Shown: positions 1 to 6,747 of the stretch, piece after piece
Layout of the letters: each line of letters begins with the position of its first letter
Numbering within the stretch: position 1 is the stretch's first letter
NCBI GenBank assembly: GCA_002344345.1
Contig: DDTL01000205.1
Coordinates: forward strand, 45,773 to 53,046
Source: Saprospiraceae bacterium UBA2365
GTDB taxonomy: Bacteria > Bacteroidota > Bacteroidia > Chitinophagales > Saprospiraceae
Length of the DNA stretch: 7,274 nt
Direction: 5' to 3'
Translations under genes and position numbers: made by a program
The notes under the pieces: model-generated
Seen by the model: only the letters and a program-made list of their open reading frames with translations
Told to the model about the DNA's origin: nothing
Database searches by the model: none

Positions 1-660
1 GCAACTTTTTAAATAGTTATTTTTTGTAAATTTTAGTTGAACGAAAGTTTTTGTTCCAAAAAGCCTATAAATTCAATATAATAGTCAAGTAAATATTAAC
101 CTTCATTATCAGACAATCAATTCTCAGGATGAAAACATAGACTTGAATGCTTATATGACCACAAAAATTACAACCAGGCTTTCATATAAAAACCGTAGGT
201 GATCAAAACAAAAAGGAATATCTGGAAATACACATTCTCAAGAAAAAATTCATAAATCCTTACAAAAAAAGCTAGATACTTAAGATAATTCCTTTTAATG
301 GACATGCCTCATTTAGTTCTTGAGATATACTATAATGCTTCATTTTACCAAACGAAAATATCCTTTTAAAATAACGACAAATTCAAGCATTAAAAAAGTA
401 TAAAAGTATGCCTCAAAACCAAATAATTGCATTAATTATGACACAAACAATAATAAAACAAACTTAATTTGCGCTTTCAAAGCAAGTGTATTTTGGATTC
501 CAACATTTAGTTTAAAATCTGGCAAGTTTACAATTATTCGAAAATCAACTTTAATTAGTTTGATTTCTTACCAATTCAAAAGGAAATAAAATACTTAATA
601 AATGTTGTTAATTATTTGTTATTCATAACTTAAAATATCTTACAAAATTATTATTTAATC
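1..660. other. AT-rich intergenic region with no recognisable gene
   Basis: This stretch is far richer in A and T than the coding DNA that follows, and stop codons are dense in all frames. I see no open frame with a coding look, no tRNA or rRNA, and no CRISPR-like periodicity. It must contain the promoter of the aminotransferase gene, but no sequence matches the Bacteroidota TTTG / TAnnTTTG pair well. The nearest candidates are TTTG-containing stretches near 556-562 and 609-618, both with wrong internal spacing. No purine-rich ribosome-binding site precedes the start at 661, which is usual in Bacteroidota. It could hold a small RNA or a decayed gene, but nothing seen supports either. Confidence 0.6.
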
Positions 661-1764
661 ATGACCAAAATTATCCCTAAAATATCCAATCTCAGCTTCG
701 ATCTGAGATACATTTCTGATATGGCAATGAAAACACCCGATTGTCTACGATCAGATCTGGGCGAATTGAATTATCCGGTTCCTGAAGTGATCAGACAAAA
801 GCTGAAAGAACTGGCAGATCAACAGATTTTTTCATATGCACCGACTTTCGGAGATCCTGATTTGTTGCGGGCGATCAGACAATTTGAAGAAGAAAAAATA
901 AAGCATTTCGGATCTCCCGCCATTCTGGTTACCTCAGGTGGTCAGGCAGCTTTATTCGCAGCACTCAATTCTTTGTTGATGCCTGGTGATGCGATTTTGA
1001 CCGATGCCATTTACTATCCACCCTATGCGAATCTTGCACGCATTGCAGAAGCGGAACTGATCAATACATCGCTTGAAACACTTGACAACGCCCGATTGTC
1101 CGAAAATATAAAAGTACTCTTGCTGAACGCTCCAAATAATCCGACCGGTAAGGTATATGATCAAACAACCCTGGTTCAGCTGGCCAGGTTAGCACGGGAA
1201 AAAGATTGGATCATTATAGAAGATGCGGTTTATAGTGAGATCTATTTTGGTGAAAAACCAGTTTCTATCACTGCTTATTGTCCGGAAAGAACGTTGGTGA
1301 TCAACTCGGCATCGAAGAATTTTTGCATGCCAGGCATGAGGATCGGTTGGATCACAGGGGATGAATCCCTGATTTCAGCTATTGCAAAGTTGCACCGGAA
1401 TATGAATTCGTGTCCCAACACCTTGTTTCAGAAAGTACTGGCTGGATTTATGCCCGAGTCAACTGAATATTTTTCAGGTTTGAGAATTGAAATGCAAAAA
1501 AGAAGAGATGCCGTGATGCAACTGATGGATGAACTGCACTGGTATTATCAAAAACCGGCTGGTGGTATTTACCTCATGTGCCGGGTTCCGGGATTAACTG
1601 ACACCCTGGGTTATGCTGAAAAGCTGATCAAAGACCATGGTATTTCTTTGATGCCCGGCTTGTTTTTTGGCAAAAGTGAGGACCAGTTAAGGATTTGTTT
1701 TGGTGCTTTGACTATGGAGGAAATAGCGCAATTTGGCAAAAGGTTAAAATACAGCCTGGTATAA
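661..1764 (+). CDS. PLP-dependent class I/II aminotransferase
   Basis: A complete 367-residue fold-type I aminotransferase, cytosolic, which would transfer an amino group between an amino acid and a 2-oxo acid through pyridoxal phosphate. Visible family landmarks, in order: the N-terminal substrate strip LGELNYPVP (33-41); Y59 and G64 in FSYAPTFG; the cofactor-phosphate loop TSGGQAA (91-97); NAPNNPTG (156-163) with the conserved Asn160; D188 and Y191 in EDAVY, which contact the pyridine nitrogen and O3'; the Schiff-base lysine K219 in NSASKNF; R227 in GMRIGW; and R344 in LRICFG, the expected carboxylate-binding arginine. All key residues are present, so it should be active. Length is slightly below the usual 380-400, mainly at the N terminus. 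The ATG at 661 is the first in frame; Met21 and Met23 are less likely starts because the family normally has residues ahead of the glycine strip. It stands alone, convergent with the receptor gene, so context gives no pathway. Substrate is unknown; aspartate, aromatic or alanine-type activity are all possible. Confidence 0.93.
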   Translation: MTKIIPKISNLSFDLRYISDMAMKTPDCLRSDLGELNYPVPEVIRQKLKELADQQIFSYAPTFGDPDLLRAIRQFEEEKIKHFGSPAILVTSGGQAALFAALNSLLMPGDAILTDAIYYPPYANLARIAEAELINTSLETLDNARLSENIKVLLLNAPNNPTGKVYDQTTLVQLARLAREKDWIIIEDAVYSEIYFGEKPVSITAYCPERTLVINSASKNFCMPGMRIGWITGDESLISAIAKLHRNMNSCPNTLFQKVLAGFMPESTEYFSGLRIEMQKRRDAVMQLMDELHWYYQKPAGGIYLMCRVPGLTDTLGYAEKLIKDHGISLMPGLFFGKSEDQLRICFGALTMEEIAQFGKRLKYSLV

Positions 1765-1788
1765 TTTTAGCCGGCAAATTAAACAAAA

Positions 1789-1961
1789 CTATATAATGCG
1801 AATCAAGGGTTGAAAAAAAGCTCCGAAAATCCTTTATTTGGCCTCAATCCTAAAGGAAGATAAAGGATTTTCTCGCTTTCATCCTTTAGGATCGAGGCAA
1901 AAAAGTGAGAAAATCCTGCTTATCTGCAGAATTAACTTTAACCCTTGATTCGCATATATAG
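1789..1961. repeat. Palindromic MITE-like repeat, copy 1
   Basis: A 173-nt element bounded by inverted ends of about 22 nt. The left arm 1789-1811 (contains TGCGAATCAAGGGTT) is mirrored by the right arm 1940-1961 (AACCCTTGATTCGCA), with one base inserted or deleted near the tip. Inside are three more inverted pairs: 1826-1836 with 1861-1871 (AAAATCCTTTA, exact), 1841-1857 with 1882-1898 (one mismatch), and 1866-1880 with 1901-1915 (one mismatch). These compete, so alternative folds are possible. It starts 25 bases after the aminotransferase stop codon and may act as its transcript 3' end, although no clean T-tract follows a hairpin. It encodes no protein. A second copy of its right arm is at the end of this window, so it belongs to a dispersed family. 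Whether a transposase moves it is not shown here. Confidence 0.78.
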
Positions 1962-1969
1962 TAGATCTA

Positions 1970-2191
1970 TAGTGTCCGATAAAAATTACAAGATTTCTCG
2001 CTGCGCTCGAAATGACAATGCATTCAGGGGATTTAGGAGAGAAAGGGGTAGTCGGCGGCAATGCCGCCGACTACCCCTTTCTCAAAGAACTAACTGTCTG
2101 TCATTCCTGACGCTACGGTCAGGACAGGTCCGAACGAAGTGAGGAATCTCGAACTCATAATTCTAAACTTTAAAATTTTTGTCGGACACTA
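1970..2191. repeat. Palindromic intergenic repeat element of a second family
   Basis: A 222-nt element with 18-nt inverted ends differing at one base: 1970-1987 (TAGTGTCCGATAAAAATT) and 2174-2191 (AATTTTTGTCGGACACTA). Inside these is a second, divergent inverted pair: 1991-2017 and 2099-2150, where the right arm carries an extra 24 nt (2106-2129) that itself forms a small hairpin (CCTGAC / GTCAGG). The centre is a perfect 45-nt palindrome listed separately. The inner arms resemble a repeat type that I recall as common between Bacteroidota genes and which is often mistranslated as short proteins. Two overlapping open frames across this stretch are therefore best read as artefacts. No target-site duplication is obvious at the ends. 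The eight bases between this element and its neighbour (1962-1969) are the palindrome TAGATCTA. Confidence 0.75.
2039..2083. repeat. Perfect 45-nt hairpin (22-nt arms, one-base centre)
   Basis: Arms 2039-2060 and 2062-2083 are exact reverse complements around a single A at 2061. The inner half is GC-rich (GTCGGCGGCA / TGCCGCCGAC), in sharp contrast to the surrounding DNA. It sits at the heart of the 1970-2191 element. As RNA from either strand it would be a very stable stem, and as DNA it could extrude as a cruciform. It is not followed by a T-tract on either strand, so it is not a canonical intrinsic terminator, but it could block convergent transcription or protect a 3' end from exonucleases. 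Confidence 0.85.
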
Positions 2192-2225
2192 CTGATAGTA
2201 AATATCTGTTCTGGTGGATGTGCCT

Positions 2226-2267
2226 AAAAAAAAAGAACACGGCCATCCTGGAACCTTCAGGCCGCGT
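2226..2267 (-). terminator. Intrinsic terminator downstream of the TonB-dependent receptor gene
   Basis: Read on the minus strand, ACGCGGCC (2267-2260) pairs with GGCCGTGT (2244-2237), giving an eight-pair stem with one G-U wobble. The loop is 15 nt. It is followed by TC and nine T residues (2234-2226). This lies 45 nt beyond the receptor stop codon and in the correct orientation to end that transcript. Confidence 0.85.
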
Positions 2268-2311
2268 CTCAAAAATGATTAATTATATTCAAACAATTTC
2301 ATTAACCTGAA

Positions 2312-5101
2312 CTACAGACTAGCTGAAATGCCCAGGCTAAAATTTCTTTTGGGTAAAAGTCTGGACCAGATGTATTCTCCTTCATCACCTGAACCGCCAT
2401 CATAAGTAAAAACTTTGTCCTGGTTCAAAATATTTCCGGCAGAAACGCTGATCTTGTACATGGATTTTGGTCCGAATTTATAACTTGCCTTGGCATCTAA
2501 TGCATGAAATGCATTTTCATAAACATCCGGATTCACACCTATCCCGACAATGGTCAATCGTGGCCCCTGAACATTATATGCCACACTGAATTCCAGTTTA
2601 TTGTCTTCATTACGATAACCAAGATTTGCATTCACGAGATATGGGGATTGTCCTACCATCGTTCTCGTATCTGTATCATATAAATCCACATTAGATGAAC
2701 GTTGGATTTCAGAAATCACATACGAAGCATTGACACCAAGGAAAAAATCTGACATAAAACCGCCGAGGAATTGTAGATTCTTATTTACCTCAAATTCAAG
2801 TCCGTATGAAACTGCCTTGTCAGCGTTTCTAGGTGTGAAATTATCAGGAGACAAAGCATCATACGACTCTAACTCGATAGGATCTTTAAAATATTTATAG
2901 AACAAACTCACAGATATGAGTTGACCACCGCTTGCAAATCGTTCCCAACGTAAATCTATATTATCGATCCGACTACTTACCAGTTCAGTATTTCCGATAA
3001 ATGTCCTTCCGGAAACAGGGTCCTGAATTTGTGCCAGAGATTTTTCCTTAAAAGATGGTCTTGCAAGTGTACGATTATAACTCACCCGGAAATTCATGTT
3101 TTCATGCAACGAATAGATCAAATTGGTAGAAGGTAAAATATCCAGATCTTCCAGGATTTTCTCATCTTTAAAAACTATGGTTCCCAGATTATTCTGACCT
3201 GTATAGAATATATCAGTTTTCTCAGCTCTTACTCCCAGAATAGCTTTAAACTGAGCAGTCACAGGCAATTCTGTCATCGCATAAGCAGCCAGCGTATTTT
3301 GCCTTGAATTGAACGTATTACTTGGCTCAAAATTTCCTTTCAGATAGGATCCTGTACGATTGCCATCCGGCTTCCAAAGATTTTCCTCCTTCAAAATATT
3401 ATCCGGATCGCCATTCAAATTCATTTGATCCTGATTATTCAACCGGATCACATAGCTTAAAATCTCATAATCTCTTTCTTTTCTAAGGTCATTATAACCG
3501 AATTTAATTCTGGCTTTTTCACCTGACCATTGAGTAAAGTTATATGTTAAATCAACTTTAGAATTCAACATTTGCTCAGTCAGATAACGATAGGCTCTGG
3601 TAACATCAGCCCCGACAGATGGTTTGATCACATATTCATCTCCATCTGTCAATTCAAATCCTGTTTGCCTGATATCAGGTTCATTTACTGTGGCCAAAGT
3701 CGGCGCAACTTTCCACTCAATGTTAAATTTTCCATCACTCAACAGATGTTCTCCATGGAAATTCAAGCTATTCATGGTACGTTCAGTAAAATGTAGAACG
3801 TTGCGTATGATCAAGGAAGGATTATCCTGTAAATCCTGTACATTCAAAACAGAAGCTTTGTCTTCTCCGTTATTTAATCTTAAATATTTAATACCCAGTT
3901 TGTGGTTTTTGGTTTTGACAGCAGCACCTGCCATCGCACTGAGCATGATATTCTGACTGCTCAGTTTTCCGGTTGTGATTTTATCCTGAGTAAACCTGAA
4001 ATCATTCACTTCTTCGGATACAAAATCGCCGTACTCGACTTCATCGTAGTGCTTGAAATCGTTTTTATAATAAACCGAAGCCATATATCCCAGGGTCATT
4101 TTACCGATTTGGTTCTGGTTTCCTCCTGATATTGAAAAACTTGAATTGATCCCGCTCAGGCTTTGGATAGCTGCCATGTTTTTTGACATCTGAGATGTCA
4201 GATCGTACAGTAATTGCTTATTTGAAGACTCATCAGGTACGGTTACAGATTTGTGAAAAGGCAATGACCTGCTGCCATCATCCATTCCCAGCCAATCGGT
4301 TTTGCCGCCGGCATAACTCAGGTAATTGCTATTAAAATTCATATCCGGGTTATAACCAACCGAGGCAGAAACTGACAGGTTACGCGTATCCGGAAAATCC
4401 TTTGTAACCAGGTTGACGATACCACCGCTGAAATCGCCTGCCAGGTTGGCCATTGCTGATTTATAAACCAAAATATTATCGATGACATTGGTAGGGAAAA
4501 TATCGATCTGAACTGTGTTTCTGTCCGGATCCAATCCGGGGATAGCCATATCATTCAGCATGGTCTTGGTATATCGGTCACCCAGACCGCGAACGAATAC
4601 ATTTTTCCCGTCTTCAACTGAAACTCCGGTTACTCTCTTAATGGCATCTCCTGCATTGCTGTCTCCCAGGCGTGAAAAAGTCTGTGAAGATATTCCGTCC
4701 ATAACATTGATGGACTTTCTTTTAATTGTGCTTAATGCAGTTTCAGTATTGCGAACCTGTTGTCCGGTAACCACAACTTCCTGTAGTAAATTACCTTGTT
4801 CTTTCATCCGAATTTCACCCAGTACGATCGGTTGGGTCTCCAGCGCTTTGATCTCAGGTATTTTTACATCCGCATAGCCGATATAAGAAAATGTCAGCGT
4901 ATAAGTTCCTCCCGGTATTTCCAGCGTAAAATTTCCATCCAGATCAGTGGTAGTTCCATTACCTGTTTCTTCTATCAGGATGTTGACAAAGGGTAAAAAT
5001 TCCCCTGTTTGATCATCAATGACAGCGCCTCGAATGACAGCTGCCTGAGTCATGCCCGTGAAAACCAGCAAGGCGATGACGGTTAAAAATAAATTTTTCA
5101 T
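2312..5101 (-). CDS. TonB-dependent outer-membrane receptor with carboxypeptidase-regulatory-like domain
   Basis: A complete 929-residue TonB-dependent transporter, expected in the outer membrane and energised by TonB-ExbB-ExbD. Order of parts: signal peptide 1-20 (MKNLFLTVIALLVF core, cleavage after TQA); a CarboxypepD_reg-like beta-sandwich at about 22-98 with the characteristic G-x-V-x-D, DLDGNFTL and SYIGY motifs; a TonB-box-like EVVVTG at 108-113; a plug at about 120-237 with VFVRGLGDRY (168-177), GLDPDRN (189-195) and GDFSGGIVNLVTK (222-234); then a long beta-barrel to the end. The final strand ends in leucine (SLGISASL), not the commoner phenylalanine. Length is normal for the Bacteroidota group with the extra N-terminal domain. 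It follows the beta-helix lipoprotein gene by 75 nt on the same strand, with a terminator-like hairpin between them. There is no SusD-like partner, so it is not an ordinary SusC/SusD pair. The substrate (siderophore, glycan, peptide, phosphorus compound or other) cannot be told from sequence. Confidence 0.95.
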   Translation of the reverse strand: MKNLFLTVIALLVFTGMTQAAVIRGAVIDDQTGEFLPFVNILIEETGNGTTTDLDGNFTLEIPGGTYTLTFSYIGYADVKIPEIKALETQPIVLGEIRMKEQGNLLQEVVVTGQQVRNTETALSTIKRKSINVMDGISSQTFSRLGDSNAGDAIKRVTGVSVEDGKNVFVRGLGDRYTKTMLNDMAIPGLDPDRNTVQIDIFPTNVIDNILVYKSAMANLAGDFSGGIVNLVTKDFPDTRNLSVSASVGYNPDMNFNSNYLSYAGGKTDWLGMDDGSRSLPFHKSVTVPDESSNKQLLYDLTSQMSKNMAAIQSLSGINSSFSISGGNQNQIGKMTLGYMASVYYKNDFKHYDEVEYGDFVSEEVNDFRFTQDKITTGKLSSQNIMLSAMAGAAVKTKNHKLGIKYLRLNNGEDKASVLNVQDLQDNPSLIIRNVLHFTERTMNSLNFHGEHLLSDGKFNIEWKVAPTLATVNEPDIRQTGFELTDGDEYVIKPSVGADVTRAYRYLTEQMLNSKVDLTYNFTQWSGEKARIKFGYNDLRKERDYEILSYVIRLNNQDQMNLNGDPDNILKEENLWKPDGNRTGSYLKGNFEPSNTFNSRQNTLAAYAMTELPVTAQFKAILGVRAEKTDIFYTGQNNLGTIVFKDEKILEDLDILPSTNLIYSLHENMNFRVSYNRTLARPSFKEKSLAQIQDPVSGRTFIGNTELVSSRIDNIDLRWERFASGGQLISVSLFYKYFKDPIELESYDALSPDNFTPRNADKAVSYGLEFEVNKNLQFLGGFMSDFFLGVNASYVISEIQRSSNVDLYDTDTRTMVGQSPYLVNANLGYRNEDNKLEFSVAYNVQGPRLTIVGIGVNPDVYENAFHALDAKASYKFGPKSMYKISVSAGNILNQDKVFTYDGGSGDEGEYIWSRLLPKRNFSLGISASL

Positions 5102-5121
5102 GTTTGGTATAATTAATCATT

Positions 5122-5162
5122 AAAAAAAGAAAGATCCCGGAAGGAATTAACCAACCGGGATC
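5122..5162 (-). terminator. Intergenic intrinsic terminator or attenuator between the lipoprotein and receptor genes
   Basis: On the minus strand GATCCCGG (5162-5155) pairs exactly with CCGGGATC (5140-5133) around a 14-nt loop, followed by TTTCTTTTTTT (5132-5122). It begins 14 nt after the lipoprotein stop codon, and its T-tract ends only 20 nt before the receptor ATG. Those 20 nt are too few for a separate promoter, and no TAnnTTTG match is seen in the whole gap. The simplest reading is partial termination that lowers receptor expression relative to the lipoprotein. A promoter inside the end of the lipoprotein gene is the alternative. Confidence 0.8.
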
Positions 5163-5176
5163 ATGGTATGTACTTG

Positions 5177-6487
5177 TTATTTGATCAATCCTTTGATGTC
5201 AGTCCAGCTCCATGATTTGAATGCTGTGACGTCTGCACCTTTGGTTGCTGCTGCAGGTTTGGTATTTCCGTTTGCTGCCCATGCATTCACCAGATTAGCC
5301 TGGTAATCTGTGGGCAAACAAGCTGAACTGCTGTACACTCGGTACATGTCAGTGGCTGCTACGAATTCACAACCTTTAACAACCAAATCACCTCCTATTG
5401 CATTTAAGTAAGCATCTTTTTTATCAGTACAATCTGTATTAAAGGAAGCGCTCACTTTTGCAAAAGTAGTATAGCCAACGAAAGCCACATTTTCAATTGT
5501 TCCCTGTGCTTTTGATTTCAGGTCAGCTGCGCTACCCTTTCCATCATTTGAACGGACAGTTCCTTTAATGAACTTGAATTTACCCGTAGTATAAGTTGAG
5601 CCTTCCGGTCCGTCAATTTCCATACCTTCATCTGTATCTCCACCATGTATGATATAGAAATTGGTAATGGTACCGCTGTAGTTCTGGTCAATATCCAATG
5701 CATCATCACCCTGATAAGCTACGATCACATGATCGATATTTACTGTACCGCCAAAACACTCAATACCGTCATCGAGATTGCTTACCACTTCGATATGATG
5801 TATGGTTGTTCCGCTACCGACGCCGCCCAAAGTCAAACCGTTGATCTCGTTACCTTCACCGATCAATGCGCCACCATGTCTGATAGAAACATAACAAAGT
5901 GTACCTGAATTATCAGTTGCGTTATCACCACCATAGATACCATAAGGTTCATCAGCAGGAATCCCTTCGATCTGACCTACTTTATCTCCATCACCTGTTG
6001 AAGTCGGAGCATTACCGAGGATCAGCAAGCCACCCCATTTTTCTCTATCCAATTCTGTCAGGTTGGTTCCGGCTTTTTCACCTAATTTAATATTGTCCAA
6101 TACAGAAGTAAAGATGATCGGTTTGTCAGCTGTTCCACAAGCATTGATTTTCGCACCTCTGGCGATGATCAGTGCAGATGCCAGTGTTCCTGTACCAGTT
6201 CTTCCTTTGATGATAGCTCCCGGTTCGATGGTCAGGGTAGCACCATTGCTAACTACTACTTTACCAGCCAGTTCATAAATTCTGTCTGCTTTCCAGGTTA
6301 CGTCTGCAGAAATAAGACCTGACACCACTTCATTATCTATCGTCGGATTCACTTCCACGCAAGTTCCATCTTCGCATGCATATCCTTCTGGACATGTTAC
6401 TCCATAACATGGATCAGGATCACAAGAGGTTAAACCAAGTGCGGCAACCGCAATGATTCCAAAAGCAAATTTTTTAATTGATTTCAT
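5177..6487 (-). CDS. Right-handed parallel beta-helix lipoprotein
   Basis: A 436-residue exported lipoprotein. The signal peptide runs 1-21 with basic MKSIKK, a hydrophobic core and lipobox LTSC, so Cys22 is the lipidated residue. A cysteine cluster follows, C27-x4-C32-x5-C38-x4-C43, EGF-like in spacing and likely disulfide-bonded. From about 55 to 380 there are repeated short strands and turns typical of a beta-helix: GATLTIEPGAIIKG, a WGGLLILGNAP segment, then coils carrying NLDDGIE (237-243), QGDDALDID (259-267) and DTDEGMEID (284-292). No T9SS sorting domain is evident at the C terminus. Translation could open 41 codons earlier at 6610, but that extension is basic, lacks export character and would bury the signal peptide, so the ATG at 6487 is chosen. 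It is the first gene of a pair with the TonB-dependent receptor downstream. It may bind or process a ligand at the cell surface for that receptor; this is inference. I do not recognise a named family, and enzymatic activity is unproven. Confidence 0.9.
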   Translation of the reverse strand: MKSIKKFAFGIIAVAALGLTSCDPDPCYGVTCPEGYACEDGTCVEVNPTIDNEVVSGLISADVTWKADRIYELAGKVVVSNGATLTIEPGAIIKGRTGTGTLASALIIARGAKINACGTADKPIIFTSVLDNIKLGEKAGTNLTELDREKWGGLLILGNAPTSTGDGDKVGQIEGIPADEPYGIYGGDNATDNSGTLCYVSIRHGGALIGEGNEINGLTLGGVGSGTTIHHIEVVSNLDDGIECFGGTVNIDHVIVAYQGDDALDIDQNYSGTITNFYIIHGGDTDEGMEIDGPEGSTYTTGKFKFIKGTVRSNDGKGSAADLKSKAQGTIENVAFVGYTTFAKVSASFNTDCTDKKDAYLNAIGGDLVVKGCEFVAATDMYRVYSSSACLPTDYQANLVNAWAANGNTKPAAATKGADVTAFKSWSWTDIKGLIK

Positions 6488-6642
6488 TCTGAATTTTTGT
6501 TTTTTGTTAAAGTTAAATTGTTCAATCCAGCTCTGTAAATGAGCATTTTTGTTATTCTTTGGTTTTGGGAGATATCGAAGAGATCTTAATCTATGGGTAA
6601 TTTTTATCAATCTTTAAATTCGATCCGTTTCTTATTTGACTG

Positions 6643-6675
6643 CAAAAGTATGTGGGTGTCATAATTCCAGACAAT
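6643..6675 (-). promoter_or_regulatory. Candidate Bacteroidota promoter for the lipoprotein-receptor pair
   Basis: On the minus strand TACTTTTG (6650-6643) matches the Bacteroidota -7 element TAnnTTTG. ATTG (6675-6672), a three-of-four match to the -33 TTTG, lies 21 nt upstream, slightly longer than usual spacing. Transcription would begin near 6636, leaving a leader of about 150 nt before the ATG at 6487. No other TAnnTTTG match was found between 6488 and 6643 on this strand. Start site and strength are untested. Confidence 0.45.
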
Positions 6676-6682
6676 AATCGGG

Positions 6683-6719
6683 GTAAAGTGATCGTAAAGA
6701 ATGGAGCTGATAACTTTAC
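6683..6719. promoter_or_regulatory. Operator-like GTAAAG repeat cluster upstream of the lipoprotein promoter
   Basis: GTAAAG occurs at 6683-6688 and again at 6694-6699, exactly 11 nt apart, and its complement CTTTAC lies at 6714-6719. The outer pair forms an imperfect inverted repeat: GTAAAGTGATC (6683-6693) against GATAACTTTAC (6709-6719), 10 of 11 matching. The cluster begins just upstream of the candidate -33 element. Direct repeats with an 11-nt period are typical sites for OmpR/PhoB-type response regulators, but the short motif in AT-rich DNA could be chance. Confidence 0.3.
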
Positions 6720-6737
6720 AATAATTTAATACACATT

Positions 6738-6747
6738 TTACATGTAA
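6738..6747. promoter_or_regulatory. Ten-base perfect palindrome, possible operator
   Basis: TTACATGTAA is an exact palindrome about 90 nt upstream of the candidate lipoprotein promoter. Its size fits a dimeric regulator half-site pair, but a 10-base palindrome is expected now and then in AT-rich DNA. Confidence 0.15.

Noticed and set aside
952..1164. Minus-strand open frame of 70 codons within the aminotransferase gene.
   Set aside because: Shadow of an intact gene whose cofactor-binding motifs lie in the same stretch.
1879..2142. Two short overlapping open frames on opposite strands (60 and 65 codons).
   Set aside because: They run through the inverted repeats and the 45-nt palindrome. The SAARNL-like peptide is a typical by-product of a common Bacteroidota intergenic repeat, not a gene.
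3572..4129. Overlapping plus-strand open frames of 74-110 codons.
   Set aside because: They lie opposite the barrel region of a receptor gene whose own frame is intact and has clear motifs; they have no recognisable features of their own.
4515..4996. Plus-strand open frames of 120 and 66 codons.
   Set aside because: Antisense to the plug and N-terminal domain of the receptor gene and explained by its codon use.
5645..6278. Three plus-strand open frames of 63-87 codons.
   Set aside because: Antisense to the lipoprotein gene, with low-complexity or histidine/tyrosine-rich translations and no independent support.
6488..6610. Extended lipoprotein start at 6610.
   Set aside because: It would put 41 basic and polar residues before a textbook lipoprotein signal peptide.
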